Shown piece by piece: positions 16,719 through 25,666 of a stretch of 64,000 nt of DNA (positions are counted from its first letter, which is position 1; every line of letters starts with the position of its first letter). The DNA is from Glycomyces arizonensis DSM 44726. GTDB lineage: Bacteria > Actinomycetota > Actinomycetes > Mycobacteriales > Micromonosporaceae. The notes beneath the pieces are model-generated. The model was not told where the DNA came from and ran no database searches. It worked only from the letters and a program-made list of their open reading frames with translations. Made by a program: the position numbers and the translations under genes. The stretch lies in NCBI RefSeq assembly GCF_000482705.1, contig NZ_AXWO01000025.1, positions 21,483 to 85,482 of the forward strand, given 5' to 3'.

Positions 16719-16830
16719 CTCGGTGCTCGGTGCTCGGTGCTCGGTGCTCGGTGCTCGGTGCTCGGTGCTCGGTGCTCGGTGCTCGGTGCTCGGTGCTCGG
16801 TGCTCGGTGCTCGGTGCCCGGTGCCCGGTG
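16719..16830. repeat. heptanucleotide tandem repeat, (CTCGGTG)14 plus two CCCGGTG units
   Basis: Fourteen perfect CTCGGTG units (16719-16816) are followed by two CCCGGTG variants (16817-16830). The array sits between the convergent ends of the hypothetical gene and dprA, 11 bp from the dprA stop. Perfect short units like this normally vary in copy number by slippage. Confidence 0.95.
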
Positions 16831-16841
16831 TGTTCCTTCCC

Positions 16842-18005
16842 TTATTTCACCTTGCTTCTCGCCAGGCGCCACCTCCCGTCCTGCAACTCCACCCAGCCCA
16901 GCTCCCTGAGCCGGTCCAATGTCTCGGCCGCCGTCACCACCGGCACCCCCGCCGCGGCCGCCAGTCTTCCCTCGTCCCGCACGAAGCCCAGCGGCAGCGC
17001 CTCGACCAGCCGCGCCTGGACCTCTGTCAGGTCGTCGAACGGCCTCCTCTGCCTCGGCGGCTCCGGCGCCATCGGCCCGCCGATCCCCGTCACGTCCTCG
17101 ATGACCTCCTCGGCCCTCGTCACCAACCGCGCCGCCCACGGCTCCCTCGCGAGCCGGTGCACCCCGACCGAGGACGACGACGTCACCGGCCCCGGCGTGA
17201 ACATCAGCACCCGCTCCAGCTCGGCCGTGTGCCTGGCCGTGTTGCGCGCCCCCGACCGCATCCCCGCCTCGACGACCACCGTCCCCGCCGCCAGCGCCGC
17301 TATCACGCGGTTGCGCGTCAAGAACCGATGCTTCATCGGCGACGAGCAGGGCGGCCACTCGCTCACCAGCATGCCCTTCTGGACGATCACGTCGAACATC
17401 GAGCGATTGGACTGCGGATACGGTTGCTCGACCCCCGAGGCCAGCACCGCGACCGTCGGCCCGCCGCGCCCCATCGAGCCCATGTGCGCCGCCCGGTCGA
17501 TGCCGAGCGCGCCTCCGGAGACCACCGTCCACCCGGCCTCGGCCAGATCGGCCGCGAGGAACTGGGCGACGTGCTTCCCGTACCCGCTCGCCGCCCGCGC
17601 CCCGACGATGGCGACCGATCGGCGGCACATCGCCGCCAGGTCCCCGTCGCCGCGCACCCACAGGCAGCGCGGCGGGCGCAGGTGCGGCTCGTCGGTGTCG
17701 CAGATCAGGAGCAGGTCGCGCAGCTGCTCCGGCCATTCGGGGTCGCCAGGGATCAGGACCCGGGACCCGCACGCCTCGGTGGCGCTGACGAGCGCCTCGC
17801 ACCGCTCGCGTGGATTGCGGGTGCAGGCGACGGCCGCGCTCGTGATGCGACGGAGTCGTTCGGGTATCTCGCCCTCCCAGATGCATCTGACCGCCTCGAC
17901 CGGTCCGACGTCGCCGAGGAGGTCGTCGAGTTCGGCGTCGCCGGGCTCGACCATTGAGGACAGCAGCATGAGCGCGTGGCGCGGATCGTCGGGAAGATTG
18001 GTCAC
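16842..18005 (-). CDS. dprA: DNA-processing protein DprA
   Basis: DprA loads RecA on incoming single-stranded DNA during transformation and other uptake. The Rossmann-like core has VAIVGARAASGYGKHVA, VSGGALGIDRAAH, the Pro-Tyr-Pro turn VEQPYPQSN and SEWPPCSSPMKHRFLTRNRVIAAL. A C-terminal winged helix (about residues 310-387) is present. GTG at 18005 is preceded by GGAGGA at a tight distance; the frame runs further upstream only into heptanucleotide repeat DNA. In most actinobacteria dprA directly follows comM; here 294 bp of repeat and pseudogene DNA separate them. Confidence 0.92.
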   Translation of the reverse strand: MTNLPDDPRHALMLLSSMVEPGDAELDDLLGDVGPVEAVRCIWEGEIPERLRRITSAAVACTRNPRERCEALVSATEACGSRVLIPGDPEWPEQLRDLLLICDTDEPHLRPPRCLWVRGDGDLAAMCRRSVAIVGARAASGYGKHVAQFLAADLAEAGWTVVSGGALGIDRAAHMGSMGRGGPTVAVLASGVEQPYPQSNRSMFDVIVQKGMLVSEWPPCSSPMKHRFLTRNRVIAALAAGTVVVEAGMRSGARNTARHTAELERVLMFTPGPVTSSSSVGVHRLAREPWAARLVTRAEEVIEDVTGIGGPMAPEPPRQRRPFDDLTEVQARLVEALPLGFVRDEGRLAAAAGVPVVTAAETLDRLRELGWVELQDGRWRLARSKVK

Positions 18006-18054
18006 GACTCCTCCAGGTGTTGATCGATGCGGTGGTGCGGCGGGACGATCCGCC

Positions 18055-18096
18055 GTTGCGGGTTGCGGGTTGCGGGTTGCGGGTTGCGGGTTGCGG
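18055..18096. repeat. heptanucleotide tandem repeat, (GTTGCGG)6
   Basis: Six perfect GTTGCGG units lie 50 bp upstream of the dprA start, so they are within or next to its leader. This is a second heptamer array, different in sequence from that at the dprA 3' end. Confidence 0.92.
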
Positions 18097-18134
18097 GTCG
18101 TTCCTGCCGCTTTATCGACCTCCCTTCTTCGGTG

Positions 18135-18252
18135 CCTACCTGTTCCACGGTCGCGCCGGCGATGACCGATCCCGGCGCGCCGGTGCTCGCCGTCGTCGGA
18201 TCCGGGCCCGGCGGCCACTCGGAGCGGCGGAACTGTCCGACCAGACGGCCCG
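18135..18252 (+). pseudogene. decayed fragment of the SIS-domain gene
   Basis: This stretch matches the coding strand of the SIS gene: 18157-18208 corresponds to 14835-14892 almost base for base (CCGGTGCTCGCCGTCGTCGG and flanks). It then jumps to match 14957-14990 (GACCAGACGGCCCGGCT), with about 70 bp missing. No open frame survives. It lies antisense to the surrounding comM-dprA unit, between the two genes. Confidence 0.75.
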
Positions 18253-18299
18253 GCTCCCACCGCACGCCGCCGACCTCTCTTCGGTGCGCGGCAGCGCGT

Positions 18300-19841
18300 T
18301 CAGGTGATCGTGTAGCCCAAGCGCAGCTCGCTCGCCGCCGTGACGTCCTCGGCGGTCGGCTCGTCGTGCCGGTGCAGGTCGCCGATCGTCCAGGCGAGCT
18401 TCAGGATCCGGTCGTAGCCCCTCGCCGTGATGCGCTCGGCCATCAGCAGCTCGTCGGCGGTCCGGGTCGTCCCCGGCGGCAGCCGCCACTTCGCCGACCG
18501 CAGCGCCGGACCGGGCACCTCGCTGTTGAGCCTCCAGACCTCGCCCGCCTCGGCCCATCTCGCCGCGGCCGCCTCCCGAGCCTTCGCGACGCGCTTCGCC
18601 ACCGGCCCCGACGGCTCGGCGTCGGCCTGGTCCGCCAGGATCGCCGAGGGCGGCACCGACGGCAGGTCCACCCGCAGGTCGATCCGGTCGATCAGCGGCC
18701 TGGAGATCCGGCTCAGGTACCGGTGCTTGATCCTCGCCGGACACGTGCAGTCGTGCGGCTTGCTCGGCGCGCACGGGCACGGATTCGCGGCCAGCACCAG
18801 CATCACCTTCGCCGGATAGCGGATCGACGCGTTCGCGCGGCGGATCTGCACCTCCCCGCTCTCCAGCGGCTGGCGCAGCGCGTCCAGCACCGGCCTCTTC
18901 CACTCGGGCGCTTCGTCCATGAACAACACGCCTCGGTGCGCCAGCGCCAGCGAGCCCGGGCCCACCTGACCGTGGCCGCCGCCGACCAGCGCCTGCATCG
19001 TCATCGAGTGGTGCGGGGCCTCGAACGGCGCGTGGCGGATCAGCTCCGCCGAGCCGCCGGTGAAGCGGCCGCGCAGCGAGTGCAGCGACGTCACCTCCAC
19101 GGCCTCGGCGTCCGACAGCGGCGGCAGGATCGACGGCAGTCGCTCGGCCAACATGGTCTTTCCCGCTCCAGGCGGTCCCAAGAGGAACATGTGGTGCCCG
19201 CCCGCGGCGGCGATCTCCAGTGCCCTCCGCGCCATCGGCTGCCCGCGCAGGTCCGCCAGGTCGGGGATCTTCGGCGCCGCGGCCGTCTGGGCGGGCAGGG
19301 CCGGGTCCAGTTCGGCCTGGCCGTACAGCCAGGCGACGAGCGTGGACAGGTTCCGCGGCGCCAGCACTGTCATGCCGTCGACCAGCGCCGCCTCGTTCGC
19401 GTTGTCGGGCGACACGATCGCGGTCGTCAGGCCCGCCTGGTGTGCGGCCATGAGCGCCGGGAGCGTCCCCGGCACCGATCGCAGGCTGCCGTCCAGACCG
19501 AGCTCGGCCAGCAGGACGGCGCCTTCGAGCCGGTGCCCGGGGACCATGTCGTCGGCGCACATGATCGTGATGGCCAGGGCGAGGTCCGCGGCCGAGCCCG
19601 TGGTCGGCAGCGAGGCCGGACCGAAATTGACGGAAACCGACTTGTCGGGAAAACTCAGCGCCGAGTTGGCCATCGCCGCTCGGACGCGCGTCTGCGCCTG
19701 GTTGACGACGCTGTCCGGCAGTCCCGACATGCGCACCGCCTCGCTGGCCTTGGAGGCGGACTTGAAGACCGAGGCCTCGACGGTGACCACGATCCCGGTG
19801 GTGCCGATCAGGCAGATCGTGCTGGTGCGGCTGTAACCCAT
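18300..19841 (-). CDS. comM: ComM/YifB-family magnesium-chelatase-like AAA+ ATPase
   Basis: ComM is a hexameric helicase that promotes branch migration of integrating DNA in natural transformation. An N-terminal Lon-like domain (residues about 20-160) is followed by Walker A GPPGAGKT, Walker B GVLFMDEAPEW and the family cysteines ANPCPCA and CTCPARIKHRYLSRIS; the arginine-rich C-terminal domain is intact. The length (513 aa) is normal. ATG at 19841 has GGGGGA upstream and opens with MGYSRT, the usual family start. It lies in the same direction as yraN, and the last YraN codons run into its start. Confidence 0.95.
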   Translation of the reverse strand: MGYSRTSTICLIGTTGIVVTVEASVFKSASKASEAVRMSGLPDSVVNQAQTRVRAAMANSALSFPDKSVSVNFGPASLPTTGSAADLALAITIMCADDMVPGHRLEGAVLLAELGLDGSLRSVPGTLPALMAAHQAGLTTAIVSPDNANEAALVDGMTVLAPRNLSTLVAWLYGQAELDPALPAQTAAAPKIPDLADLRGQPMARRALEIAAAGGHHMFLLGPPGAGKTMLAERLPSILPPLSDAEAVEVTSLHSLRGRFTGGSAELIRHAPFEAPHHSMTMQALVGGGHGQVGPGSLALAHRGVLFMDEAPEWKRPVLDALRQPLESGEVQIRRANASIRYPAKVMLVLAANPCPCAPSKPHDCTCPARIKHRYLSRISRPLIDRIDLRVDLPSVPPSAILADQADAEPSGPVAKRVAKAREAAAARWAEAGEVWRLNSEVPGPALRSAKWRLPPGTTRTADELLMAERITARGYDRILKLAWTIGDLHRHDEPTAEDVTAASELRLGYTIT

Positions 19842-19842
19842 G

Positions 19843-20208
19843 TCTGGTCCCCCAAAGGTGCTCGAGTTCGATGCGGCTGGTGTCGGCGACGGTCAAGGCC
19901 ACCCTGTCGACTCGCCACGGCTGGTCCGCACGGCAGTGCTCGTTCAGCCAGGCGCGGGCGAGCCACGAGACGCGCTGGAGCTTCTCGCCGTCGACCGCCT
20001 CCAGCGGGCCGCCGTAGCGCTGCGAGCGGCGGGTCTTGACCTCGCAGAAGACGACGACGTCGGCCTGGCGGGCGATGAGGTCGAGCTCGCCGCGGCGGTG
20101 GTGCCAGTTGCGGTCGAGGACCTGCATGCGGTCGCGCCGCAGGTGCGCGGCGGCGAAGCGCTCGCCGAGGCGGCCCAGTTCGTGGGGGCTGACCTGTCGG
20201 ATGTTCAC
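19843..20208 (-). CDS. YraN-family (UPF0102) endonuclease-like protein, normal stop codon absent
   Basis: YraN proteins have a Holliday-junction-resolvase-like fold; their role is unclear. Conserved elements are GRLGERFAAAHL, NWHHRRGELDLIA, DVVVFCEVKTRRS and the C-terminal VDRVALTV..RIELEHL. GTG at 20208 overlaps the M23 gene stop (GTGA) and has GGGGAGG upstream. The family ends near residue 120, but here the frame stays open into comM, as far as 18136, with no family similarity. I list only the homologous part. A run of five G at the expected end suggests a frameshift or a sequencing error. Confidence 0.7.
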
Positions 20209-21026
20209 GGCGCCTCCCCGGTGGGCCGGGGGAGGAGCCGCACCTGGCCCCGTCCGAAGAGCAGGAGCGGGTCGAGGTAGGCCGAGCCGCGCTTGAGGCC
20301 GAGATGGAGGCAGGCGGCGGTGGGACACGAGGCGTGGCCCGCCGCGAGATGCCCGATGGTCTGGCCCGCCGTGACGGTGTCGCCCTCGTGGACGAGGGGG
20401 TCGACGGGTTCGTAAGTGGTGCGGATGCCGCCGGGGTGGTCGACGCTCACGACTCCGCGGCCGGCGAGGGTTCCGGCGAACACGACCGTGCCGGGGCCGA
20501 CGGCGGTCACCGGATGGTCGGTCGCGGCGGCGAAGTCGACCCCGCGGTGGCCCGGCAGCCACGGAAGCGGCGGCGGGTCGAAGCGGGTGGCCGGGTCGAC
20601 GGATCCGACCGGCGCCTCCCAGCGCCCGGTCCGCCACGCGGAGTCGAGCCGCGGCGTGGGGGAGGGCGGGCCGGTGTCGGCCGCGATCGGCTTCGCGGCC
20701 GTCCGCCATCGTTCCTCGGATTCGGGCGCCCGCATCGCCGTGGAGTCGTCGTGGTGCGTTCCGGTGCCGGTGCGCCGTTCCGCCGAAGAAGGCGTGTCGG
20801 CGTCGAGCGTCGGCGAGGCGTTCGGTGAGCGGTCTTCGGGCGCGGGCCGGGGCGGTGATATGCCGGTTCGCGGCGCGGTATTCGGTGCGTGCCGCTCGGC
20901 ATTGTCCTGGGCCGTTCCGGCGGTGACCTGGGCCGCTTCGGCGATCGTCGGCCAGAGGTTCGCCCCCGCCGCGAGGAGGGAGCCGCTGATCGCGGCTATG
21001 ACCATTGCTTTGTGTAGTCGTTGCAT
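20205..21026 (-). CDS. secreted M23-family peptidase (LytM domain)
   Basis: M23 domains cut peptidoglycan peptides or serve as inactive scaffolds. The signal peptide (MQRLHKAMVIAAISGSLLAAG ... AEAA) supports ATG at 21026. A disordered Pro/Thr/Arg region spans about residues 45-165. The LytM domain contains HRGVDFAAATDHPVTAVGPG and CLHLGLKRG. The first metal His is present (HRGVD), as is the final H-x-H-like HLGL, but HLH is reduced to LHLG, so activity should be tested rather than assumed. It is the first gene of the M23-yraN-comM-dprA group. Upstream DNA holds two DnaA boxes. Confidence 0.82.
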   Translation of the reverse strand: MQRLHKAMVIAAISGSLLAAGANLWPTIAEAAQVTAGTAQDNAERHAPNTAPRTGISPPRPAPEDRSPNASPTLDADTPSSAERRTGTGTHHDDSTAMRAPESEERWRTAAKPIAADTGPPSPTPRLDSAWRTGRWEAPVGSVDPATRFDPPPLPWLPGHRGVDFAAATDHPVTAVGPGTVVFAGTLAGRGVVSVDHPGGIRTTYEPVDPLVHEGDTVTAGQTIGHLAAGHASCPTAACLHLGLKRGSAYLDPLLLFGRGQVRLLPRPTGEAP

Positions 21027-21077
21027 AACGCAATGGTGGGGTCGTTGTCCAGGGTTGGCAAGAAAAAGTTTTTTGCC

Positions 21078-21110
21078 TGTGGATAACTCCGAACGTCCCC
21101 CTGTGGATAA
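21078..21110. promoter_or_regulatory. two perfect DnaA boxes upstream of the M23 gene
   Basis: TGTGGATAA (the complement of TTATCCACA) occurs at 21078-21086 and 21102-21110, exactly 24 bp apart. They could titrate DnaA or regulate the M23 promoter. Two boxes are too few for an origin. Confidence 0.55.
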
Positions 21111-21122
21111 CTTGCGAACCAC

Positions 21123-21462
21123 CGTGTTGGTTGAGGTATTCGTCCCCTGTTCGGCCGATCCCGAGCGGGTGACCCATCGCCTCTGTCACTGCCGTCCACC
21201 GTCCTCGCGGCGGTGCTCACCGCCCGCGTACACTCGTCAGAGCGGCAAGGCGCGGCTCTATCGCGCGCAATGCCGACTTCGCGCGCTCGTCGCGGTCGAG
21301 ACCACACCATCGCCATTCAGCAGTGGGAGAGGTCTGACCATAGCGATCTCCCAGGTCCGGGACTTCCCGGTTGCATGATCGCCGCAGACGGGCGCCAGGC
21401 GCGGGGCACTCGGACTTCGAGCACCGCCCCGCAAGTAACCAGGGAAAGAAAGGAATACAACC
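21123..21462. other. divergent intergenic region upstream of rpsB
   Basis: This 340-bp region between the M23 gene and rpsB must hold the promoter and leader of rpsB. The leader ends in AAGAAAGGAATACAACC with a clear Shine-Dalgarno. I see no tRNA, riboswitch or conserved box I can name. Confidence 0.5.
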
Positions 21463-22296
21463 GTGTCGGTTGTCACCATGAGGCAGCTGCTGGAAAGCGG
21501 CGTGCACTTCGGGCACCAGACCCGTCGCTGGAACCCGAAGATGAAGCGGTACATCCTCACCGACCGCAACGGCATCTACGTCATCGACCTGCGCCAGACG
21601 GTGGACTACGCCGAGAAGGCCCACGACTTCGTCAAGAACGTCGTCGCCGAGGGCGGCGAGGTCCTCTTCGTCGGCACCAAGAAGCAGGCCCAGGAGGCGG
21701 TCTCCGAGCAGGCCGCCCGCGTCGGCATGCCCTTCGTCAACCACCGTTGGCTCGGCGGCATGCTCACCAACTTCCAGACCATCCAGAAGCGCCTGATGCG
21801 CCTCAAGGAACTCGAGATCATCGAGGCCAACGGTGCGGCCAACCGCACCAAGAAGGAAATGCTCCAGCTGATGCGCGAGAAGGACAAGCTCGAGCGCACG
21901 CTCGGCGGCCTCCGCGACATGGAGAAGACCCCGCAGGCGATCTGGATCGTCGACACCAAGAAAGAGCACATCGCCGTCGACGAGGCCCGCAAGCTCGGCA
22001 TCCCCGTCGTCGCGATCCTCGACACCAACTGCGACCCCGACGAGGTCGACTACCCGGTCCCGGGCAACGACGACGCGATCCGCTCCGTCGCCCTGCTGAC
22101 CAAGATCATCGCCGACGGCGCGGCCGAGGGCCTCATGGCCCGCTCCGGCGGCGGCGACGCCAAGGCCGGCAAGGCCGAGGGCGAGCCGCTCGCCGAGTGG
22201 GAGAAGGACCTCCTCGACGCCGAGAAGACCCAGGACACCGAGAAGGCCGTCGAGCCCGCGGGCGAGGCGACCTCCGAAGACGCCGACAAGCAGTAA
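21463..22296 (+). CDS. rpsB: 30S ribosomal protein uS2
   Basis: The protein opens with the conserved [20 protein letters not shown] and continues with [24 protein letters not shown] and [26 protein letters not shown]. It has 277 residues, including an acidic, lysine-rich C-terminal tail common in actinobacteria. GTG at 21463 has AGGAA eight nt upstream. It is followed after 11 bp by tsf, the near-universal rpsB-tsf pair. Confidence 0.98.
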   Translation: MSVVTMRQLLESGVHFGHQTRRWNPKMKRYILTDRNGIYVIDLRQTVDYAEKAHDFVKNVVAEGGEVLFVGTKKQAQEAVSEQAARVGMPFVNHRWLGGMLTNFQTIQKRLMRLKELEIIEANGAANRTKKEMLQLMREKDKLERTLGGLRDMEKTPQAIWIVDTKKEHIAVDEARKLGIPVVAILDTNCDPDEVDYPVPGNDDAIRSVALLTKIIADGAAEGLMARSGGGDAKAGKAEGEPLAEWEKDLLDAEKTQDTEKAVEPAGEATSEDADKQ

Positions 22297-22307
22297 GAAG
22301 GGGAGCA

Positions 22308-23120
22308 ATGGCCAACTTCACGATGGCTGACGTCAAGAAGCTCCGGGAAGCCACCGGCTCCGGGATGATGGACGTCAAGAAGGCCCTTGAAGAGGCAGAC
22401 GGCGACTACGACGCCGCGCTCGAGGCGCTGCGCATCAAGGGCGCCAAGGACGTCGGCAAGCGCGCCGAGCGCACCACCGCCCAGGGCCTGGTGGCCCAGT
22501 CCGGCAACACGCTGCTGGAACTGCTCTGCGAGACCGACTTCGTCGCCAAGAGCGGCTCCTTCATCGAGCTCGCCCAGACCCTGGTCGAGCACGCCGACGA
22601 GGTCCGCGCCGCCGACGGCGAGGCCTTCGCCAAGGCCGAGCTGAACGGCAAGTCCGTCGCCGAGGTCGTCGCCGAGGAGTCGGTGAAGCTCGGCGAGAAG
22701 ATCGTCGTCGGCCGCGTCGGCTCGCTCACCGGCGACGTCTCGGTCTACATGCACCGCAAGGCCGCCGACCTGCCTCCGGCCGTCGGCATCCTCGTCGCCT
22801 ACACCGGTGACGCCGAGGCCGCCCGCCAGGTCGGCATGCAGGCCGCCGCGATGCGCCCGAAGTACCTCAGCCGCGACGAGGTCCCGGCCGAGACCGTCGA
22901 GGCCGAGAAGCGCGTCGCGCTGGAGACCGCCAAGGAAGAGGGCAAGCCCGAGCGCGCCTGGGACAAGATCGTCGAAGGCAAGGTGAACGCCTACTACCGC
23001 GACTTCTGCCTGCTCGAGCAGAATTCGGTCATCGAGAACAAGAAGTCGGTCAAGCAGGTCCTCAGCGAGGCCGGCACCGAGGTGACGGGCTTCATCCGCT
23101 TCGAGGTCGGTCAGGAGTAG
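22308..23120 (+). CDS. tsf: elongation factor Ts
   Basis: EF-Ts exchanges GDP for GTP on EF-Tu. The N-terminal [22 protein letters not shown] is the UBA-like EF-Tu contact region, and CETDFVA in the core domain is conserved. The length is 270 aa. ATG at 22308 has GGGGAG upstream and lies 11 bp from rpsB. A hairpin terminator 54 bp after the stop suggests that rpsB-tsf is its own transcript, apart from pyrH. Confidence 0.98.
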   Translation: MANFTMADVKKLREATGSGMMDVKKALEEADGDYDAALEALRIKGAKDVGKRAERTTAQGLVAQSGNTLLELLCETDFVAKSGSFIELAQTLVEHADEVRAADGEAFAKAELNGKSVAEVVAEESVKLGEKIVVGRVGSLTGDVSVYMHRKAADLPPAVGILVAYTGDAEAARQVGMQAAAMRPKYLSRDEVPAETVEAEKRVALETAKEEGKPERAWDKIVEGKVNAYYRDFCLLEQNSVIENKKSVKQVLSEAGTEVTGFIRFEVGQE

Positions 23121-23174
23121 TCTCCGGTCCGTGACCGCCGACTACACTGGCTCGAACCGCAGAGCATCAAGGAA

Positions 23175-23200
23175 GAGGCGGCGGCGCAGGCCGCCGCCTC
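23175..23200 (+). terminator. terminator hairpin after rpsB-tsf
   Basis: A perfect 11-bp stem (GAGGCGGCGGC and its complement) with a GCAG loop is followed by GTTCC. It lies between tsf and pyrH. Confidence 0.7.
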
Positions 23201-23283
23201 GTTCCATGTCCGGAGCCGGGCACACCCAAGCCGAGCAAACGTACGACTCACGGTCCGTCGTGAGGGACAAGCAGGGGAACGTC

Positions 23284-24015
23284 ATGAGCAGTGAAGCCAC
23301 CTATCGCCGAGTCGTCTTGAAACTGTCGGGTGAGGCCTTCGGCGGCGGCCAGGTCGGCGTCGACCCCGACATCGTCCAGGGCGTCGCCCGCCAGATCGCC
23401 GCGGGCGTGGCCGCGGGCGTGCAGGTCGCGGTGGTCGTCGGCGGCGGCAACTTCTTCCGCGGCGCCGAGCTCCAGAGGCGCGGCATGGACCGCGCCAGGG
23501 CCGACTACATGGGCATGCTCGGCACCGTCATGAACTGCCTGGCCCTCCAGGACTTCCTCGAGAAGGAGGGCGTCCACACCCGCGTCCAGACGGCCATCTC
23601 CATGTCCCAGGTGGCCGAGGCGTACCTCCCCCTGCGCGCCATCCGCCACCTCGAGAAGGGCCGCGTGGTCATCTTCGGCGCCGGAGTCGGCCTCCCGTAC
23701 TTCTCCACCGACACCGTCGCCGCCCAGCGGGCCCTGGAGATCGGCGCGAAGGTCGTCCTCGTCTCCAAGAACGGCGTCGACGCGGTCTACACCGCCGACC
23801 CGCGCGTCGACCCCGCCGCCCAGCGCCTCGAGGACCTCACCTTCGACGAGGCCCTCAAGCGCGAGCTCATGGTCGTCGACCAGACCGCCTTCAGCCTCTG
23901 CAAGGACAACGCCCTGCCGATGCTGGTCTTCGGCGTCGAAGGCGACGACAACCTCCGCCGCGCGATCGTCGGCGAACGGCTCGGCACCCTCATCCACGCC
24001 GCCGACGACGAATAG
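23284..24015 (+). CDS. pyrH: UMP kinase
   Basis: PyrH phosphorylates UMP to UDP. Family motifs are [12 protein letters not shown] (phosphate binding), [21 protein letters not shown] and the FFSTDT-like [15 protein letters not shown]. The length is 243 aa. ATG at 23284 ([17 protein letters not shown]) has GGGGAAC upstream; the longer open frame from 23131 runs through the terminator and is not used. Next in line is frr, the common arrangement. Confidence 0.97.
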   Translation: MSSEATYRRVVLKLSGEAFGGGQVGVDPDIVQGVARQIAAGVAAGVQVAVVVGGGNFFRGAELQRRGMDRARADYMGMLGTVMNCLALQDFLEKEGVHTRVQTAISMSQVAEAYLPLRAIRHLEKGRVVIFGAGVGLPYFSTDTVAAQRALEIGAKVVLVSKNGVDAVYTADPRVDPAAQRLEDLTFDEALKRELMVVDQTAFSLCKDNALPMLVFGVEGDDNLRRAIVGERLGTLIHAADDE

Positions 24016-24067
24016 CGGACGGTACGGTCAGAAGTGCTGTCAGGCTGCAAGAGAATGTGAGAAAGCC

Positions 24068-24625
24068 GTGATTGACGACACCCTCCTCGAAGCCGAGGAG
24101 AAGATGGAGCGGGCCATCGAGCACGCCAAAGAGGAGTTCGGGGTCATCCGCACCGGCCGCGCCTCCTCGGCCATGTTCAACCGGATCACCATCGACTACT
24201 ACGGTGCCCCGACGCCACTCCCGCAGGTGGCCTCGATCACCATCCCCGAGCCGCGCATGGTGCTGGTCAAGCCGTTCGACACCTCGCAGATCAACGACGT
24301 CGAGAACGCCATCCGCAACTCCGACCTCGGCGTCAACCCCTCCAACGAGGGCACCCAGCTGCGGCTGAACCTGCCTCCGATGACCGAGGAGCGCCGCCGC
24401 GAGATGATCAAGGTCGCCCGCTCCAAAGGCGAGGACGCCAAGATCGCCATCCGCAACATCCGCCGCAAGGCCAAGGACGAGATCGGCAAGTCCGTCAAGG
24501 ACGGCGAGGCGGGCGAGGACGAGGGGCACGCCGCCGAGAAGGAGCTCGACGACCTCACCGGCCGCTTCACCGGCACCGTCGACGAGCTCATGAGCTCCAA
24601 AGAGTCCGAGCTGCTCGAGTTCTGA
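24068..24625 (+). CDS. frr: ribosome recycling factor
   Basis: RRF splits post-termination ribosomes together with EF-G. The protein is 185 aa with the conserved [27 protein letters not shown] and [21 protein letters not shown] segments. GTG at 24068 begins the usual [14 protein letters not shown]-terminus. The stop overlaps the cdsA start by one base (TGATG). Confidence 0.97.
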   Translation: MIDDTLLEAEEKMERAIEHAKEEFGVIRTGRASSAMFNRITIDYYGAPTPLPQVASITIPEPRMVLVKPFDTSQINDVENAIRNSDLGVNPSNEGTQLRLNLPPMTEERRREMIKVARSKGEDAKIAIRNIRRKAKDEIGKSVKDGEAGEDEGHAAEKELDDLTGRFTGTVDELMSSKESELLEF

Positions 24626-25566
24626 TGAACGCACTCCCCGACGGTCCCCCCGGCCGTCGCCCGCACCCGTCGCCCGATGGCGGGAGCGGGCGGGACCACG
24701 ACACCGCCGAGCCCGAGGCGTCCGAAGGCCGCCGCAAGGCCTCGGCCGGACGCAACCTGCCCGTCGCCATCGGCGTCGGGCTCGGCCTGGCCGCCGTCGT
24801 CCTGGCCTCGCTGCTGATCCGCCCGATCGCGTTCCTCGTGCTCGCCGTCATCGCCGTCGGCGTCGCCTGCTGGGAGACCGGCACCGCGATGCGCAAGGGC
24901 GGCAGGAACGTCCCGGTGATCCCGCTGGCCGTCGCCGGGGGGCTCATCGTGGTCCTGGCCTGGTACGGCGGCGCGACGGGCCTGCTGCTCGGGACCGCCG
25001 TGGGAGTGGCCGCGCTGTTCGTGTGGCGCCTCTCGGAGGGCGCCACCGGCTACCGCGCCGACGTCCCGGCCGCCGCTCTGGTGCTCGTCCAGGTGCCGTT
25101 CCTGGCCGGCTTCGTCATGCTCCTGGCGACCTCCGACGAGGGCTCGGCGCGCCTCATCGAGACCGGTGCGGCGCAGGTGCTCATCATGCTGTTCACCGTG
25201 GTGCTGTCCGACACCGGCGGCTACACCGCCGGGGTCCTGTTCGGGCGCCACCAGATGACGCCGAGGATCAGCCCCAAGAAGTCCTGGGAAGGGCTCGGCG
25301 GCTCGATCGCGGCCGCGGCCGTGGGCGGGTCGCTGACGCTGTGGTTCATCTTCGGCGTTCCGCTCGCGCTGGGCGTGGCGTTCGGCGTCTGCACCGCCCT
25401 GGCCGCTACGTTGGGGGATCTGTCGGTCTCGCTGCTGAAGCGGGACCTGGGCATCAAGGACATGAGCAATCTCATCCCCGGACACGGAGGAGTGATGGAC
25501 CGTCTCGACTCCATCCTCATGGTGGCGCCGGTGGCCTATGTGTGGTTCCGGTACCTCCTCGGATGA
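24625..25566 (+). CDS. cdsA: phosphatidate cytidylyltransferase (CDP-diacylglycerol synthase)
   Basis: CdsA makes CDP-diacylglycerol from phosphatidate and CTP in the membrane. About eight transmembrane segments start near residue 45, after a charged N-terminal tail of low complexity. The CDS signature lies near the C-terminus: SLLKRDLGIKDMSNLIPGHG followed by GVMDRLD. The length is 313 aa. ATG at 24625 overlaps the frr stop, so translation is coupled. Confidence 0.96.
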   Translation: MNALPDGPPGRRPHPSPDGGSGRDHDTAEPEASEGRRKASAGRNLPVAIGVGLGLAAVVLASLLIRPIAFLVLAVIAVGVACWETGTAMRKGGRNVPVIPLAVAGGLIVVLAWYGGATGLLLGTAVGVAALFVWRLSEGATGYRADVPAAALVLVQVPFLAGFVMLLATSDEGSARLIETGAAQVLIMLFTVVLSDTGGYTAGVLFGRHQMTPRISPKKSWEGLGGSIAAAAVGGSLTLWFIFGVPLALGVAFGVCTALAATLGDLSVSLLKRDLGIKDMSNLIPGHGGVMDRLDSILMVAPVAYVWFRYLLG

Positions 25567-25666
25567 TGCGTCCTGATTGGTGTGCGCGATGAAGGAGAGC
25601 TCCGGGTGAAAACCGCGATCTGGGGTTGGCGGCGCCCCCGCGTCGCATGCGAGACTAGGTCGTGAC

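Noticed and set aside
21078..21110. Chromosomal replication origin
   Set aside because: Only two DnaA boxes, no AT-rich unwinding element, and no dnaA, dnaN or gyrase genes nearby.
18136..21189. 1,017-codon minus-strand open frame covering M23, yraN and comM
   Set aside because: Only the YraN part has homology; the rest is an alternate frame of known genes kept open by high GC.
21123..21462. tRNA or riboswitch in the rpsB leader
   Set aside because: No cloverleaf or recognisable aptamer pairing was found by eye.
23131..23283. N-terminal extension of PyrH
   Set aside because: The extension crosses a terminator hairpin and lacks similarity; the ATG at 23284 has a Shine-Dalgarno and the family N-terminus.
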